This document shows, piece by piece, positions 29,364-30,941 of a stretch of 30,941 nt of DNA. Every line of letters begins with the position of its first letter. The first letter of the stretch is position 1. The translations under genes were made by a program, and so were the position numbers. The notes under the pieces were generated by a model that saw only the letters and a program-made list of their open reading frames with translations, made no database searches and was not told the origin of the DNA. Origin of the DNA: Entamoeba histolytica HM-1:IMSS (taxonomy: Eukaryota > Evosea > Mastigamoebida > Endamoebidae); assembly GCF_000208925.1 (NCBI RefSeq), contig NW_001915061.1, positions 1 to 30,941 of the forward strand, written 5' to 3'.

Positions 29364-30236
29364 TTAATATCCTTTCATATTAAATTTGGCTGTTTTAGTA
29401 AATGGAGTCAATAATATGATCAATATAAACATAGTAGGGAAATGAACTATACAGATCACAACAAATTGAACCCAAGTATTAAATTCATCAGTAAAACTTC
29501 TTGGAATTGATGTTTGTGCACTTACTATCATATAAAAATTTGAAATAAACCTTAAAGATGATTGAATCAAAAATAGTACTGAAACAATGTCAACACAAAC
29601 CATTGTTTTGAGTGGTGATAATAAAATTCCTGAATAACTTATTCCATCTTTAGTCATATATGATAATATTATTGCATTAATACATGAGATAAACATAATA
29701 ATACAATAAAATATTGTTAAAACACAATAATATTGCCAAAGAAATCCACAGTCAAATAAAATATCAATTGCTGGTTGTGTTTTTATAGAATAACCATAAA
29801 AAAAGAATCCAAAAGATGGATTAATTATAATTAATAATATTACATAACATACTTGATTAATCTTTCTACAAACAATAAATAGTGTTGGTTTATTATAAAG
29901 TGATTTATCAATATAATTATTAATTACTTCAAGTGCAACAAAGAAATATGTAAATTGAAAGAAGTGATTTAAAGAAGATGTTAAGAATGATGCTACATTA
30001 TAGATTGACGAATTAATTGGTCCATCTGACTTTAAATCAAAAAAGTCAAATAATAATGTGAGTATTACTGTGGTTATGAATAAATACATTGAAACAAAAA
30101 ATACATGAATTCGATAATTGATTTTATCACTTTTCATTGTATTAATTACATGAAAAACACTTACCACAATAAAAGAAATAATATGTAATCCAATTAATAA
30201 CCAAATAGCAACTTGTGTTTGGGAAGTATCTCCCAT
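29364..30236 (-). CDS. Seven-transmembrane protein of unknown function
   Basis: The 290-residue protein has about seven hydrophobic segments, near residues 10-32, 44-66, 84-110, 126-148, 166-192, 208-232 and 256-280, and no cleaved signal peptide, so the N-terminus (MGDTSQTQ) is probably outside. The loops are short; a Lys/Arg-rich loop (MKSDKINYR, 34-42) suits the cytosolic side. Aromatic residues are abundant (Phe, Tyr). The layout is that of a GPCR-like or plant THH1/TOM1-like membrane protein, but I see no diagnostic motif such as DRY or NPxxY, so this is topology only. The gene overlaps nothing and converges with CTU1. Confidence 0.75.
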   Translation of the reverse strand: MGDTSQTQVAIWLLIGLHIISFIVVSVFHVINTMKSDKINYRIHVFFVSMYLFITTVILTLLFDFFDLKSDGPINSSIYNVASFLTSSLNHFFQFTYFFVALEVINNYIDKSLYNKPTLFIVCRKINQVCYVILLIIINPSFGFFFYGYSIKTQPAIDILFDCGFLWQYYCVLTIFYCIIMFISCINAIILSYMTKDGISYSGILLSPLKTMVCVDIVSVLFLIQSSLRFISNFYMIVSAQTSIPRSFTDEFNTWVQFVVICIVHFPTMFILIILLTPFTKTAKFNMKGY

Positions 30237-30375
30237 CTGTGCAATAAAAAAGTATTTGTTTATATTTTTTTTTTTTTTTTTTTAATTTGATGAAAAGAAA
30301 AAATCAAAAATAAAATGACAAAAAATAAAAAAAAGGAAAACTTAAAATAAAAGAAATACAAAGTCTAAATTAAAA

Positions 30376-30941
30376 ATGAGTATAAAAGATAGAAGGAAGA
30401 AACCAATTAGTCTTAAAAAAGACAAATTATTTTCTGATCATACAAGTCAACAAACAAGAAGTTCTTTAGCAAAAACGACATCATATCAAAGTGATAGAGA
30501 ATCATTACCTACACCTTCAATGAATCCAAATCCAAATCAAACGTTATTATTTTATGTTTGTTCATTTTTTTTTTGATAAGTTTTAGGTTAAAAAAAAAAT
30601 TAATAAAAACAGCAATATGACAGTGATGGGTTTGGAGAATTAACAATTCAAGAAATAAGAGAATTTCTCCAAAACGAAAAAGGCATGTATTTAACAGATG
30701 AACACATTCAAAGTATTATGTCAAACGTTCTTATGCAAACAGATAGAATTAAAATTAATGACTTTATGAAATTTTGTAAATACATTGAAACAGACCAAGA
30801 GTATTTAGTAAATAAGTCATCATTAGATAATAGTCCTGTTTATCGACATGAAGACTCACTTTTTCAACAAAGAGATCAAGATAAACCAAAATATTTACAA
30901 AATGTTTGTGTTATATTGTAAAAAAAAGATAGTATATAAAC
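30376..30941 (+). CDS. EF-hand protein, 3' part cut by window edge
   Basis: Exon 1 is 30376-30555 and exon 2 starts at 30613. The intron is 30556-30612 (57 nt; donor GTTTGT, acceptor AACAG); the earlier TTTTAG at 30586 would put exon 2 out of frame. The N-terminus is basic and Ser/Thr-rich. The join creates TLLFYQYDSDGFGELTIQEI, an EF-hand loop DSDGFGELTIQE with Asp at 1 and 3, Gly6 and Glu12, but Phe at position 5. A second, degenerate hand follows (TDRIKINDFMKFC). At 30904 another GTTTGT donor lies in frame before a stop; the only acceptor in view (TAG at 30930-30932) would make the intron about 29 nt, so the gene very probably continues past the window. Centrin or calmodulin kinship is possible but not shown. 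Confidence 0.75.

Overview
The window is nuclear DNA of an Entamoeba species, close to E. histolytica, E. dispar or E. nuttalli; I cannot separate these. The signs are AT-rich intergenic DNA, small mostly intron-poor genes packed on both strands, introns of about 50-160 nt whose donors almost all read GTTTGT, a degenerate non-LTR retrotransposon with a Dong/R4-type (R2-like) endonuclease motif, and a SINE-like element with 27/26-bp internal repeats. Gene content is that of a protist: Rab GTPases, an FG nucleoporin, a spliceosomal Sm protein, a GPN-loop GTPase, a transcriptional-type CDK, two Rap/Ran-GAP domain proteins and a tRNA thiolase.

Layout. 1-688: AT-rich, no gene. 689-1466 (-): Rab1-type GTPase with one 160-nt intron that carries a perfect 22-bp hairpin. 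2245-4317 (+): Nup98-type FG nucleoporin that stops exactly at the His-Phe dipeptide where Nup98 relatives autocleave. 4318-5820: long AT-rich spacer containing a convincing box C/D snoRNA (5657-5739, +). 5821-8825 (-): tandem cluster of a coiled-coil protein with a hidden second exon, SmD2, GPN2 and a putative secreted protein. 9712-10896 (+): CDK9/CDK12-like kinase with an Arg-rich tail. 11273-12123 (+): four-exon divergent Rab-like GTPase. 12600-12923 (+): small orphan ORF. 13110-15560 (+): coiled-coil, H-type-lectin-like, ankyrin and RapGAP multidomain protein. 15652-16065 (+): small secreted helical protein. 16215-17549 (-): unrecognised 444-aa protein.

17594-22257 (+): a near full-length but degenerate LINE, flanked by a 21-bp target site duplication. 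It sits between two divergent genes that would be only about 160 bp apart without it. 22397-24412 (+): unrecognised protein, probably with a beta-propeller N-terminal half. 25069-25461 (+): CIR N-terminal-domain protein. About 25590-26045: SINE-like element. 26275-28253 (+): C2-like plus RapGAP protein with one intron. 28391-29332 (+): CTU1/NCS6 tRNA thiolase. 29364-30236 (-): seven-TM protein. 30376 to the window edge (+): EF-hand protein, cut by the end of the window.

The genes do not form a single pathway. Several are housekeeping RNA or nuclear functions: Nup98, SmD2, GPN2, CDK, the CIR-domain protein, CTU1 and the snoRNA. Two Rab-like GTPases and two RapGAP proteins indicate trafficking and small-GTPase signalling, but nothing in the sequence shows that any of these act on each other. 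Several genes can only be read correctly after removing introns, because the donor GTTTGT reads in frame as Val-Cys and runs into an early stop; the corrected exon structures are in the entries.
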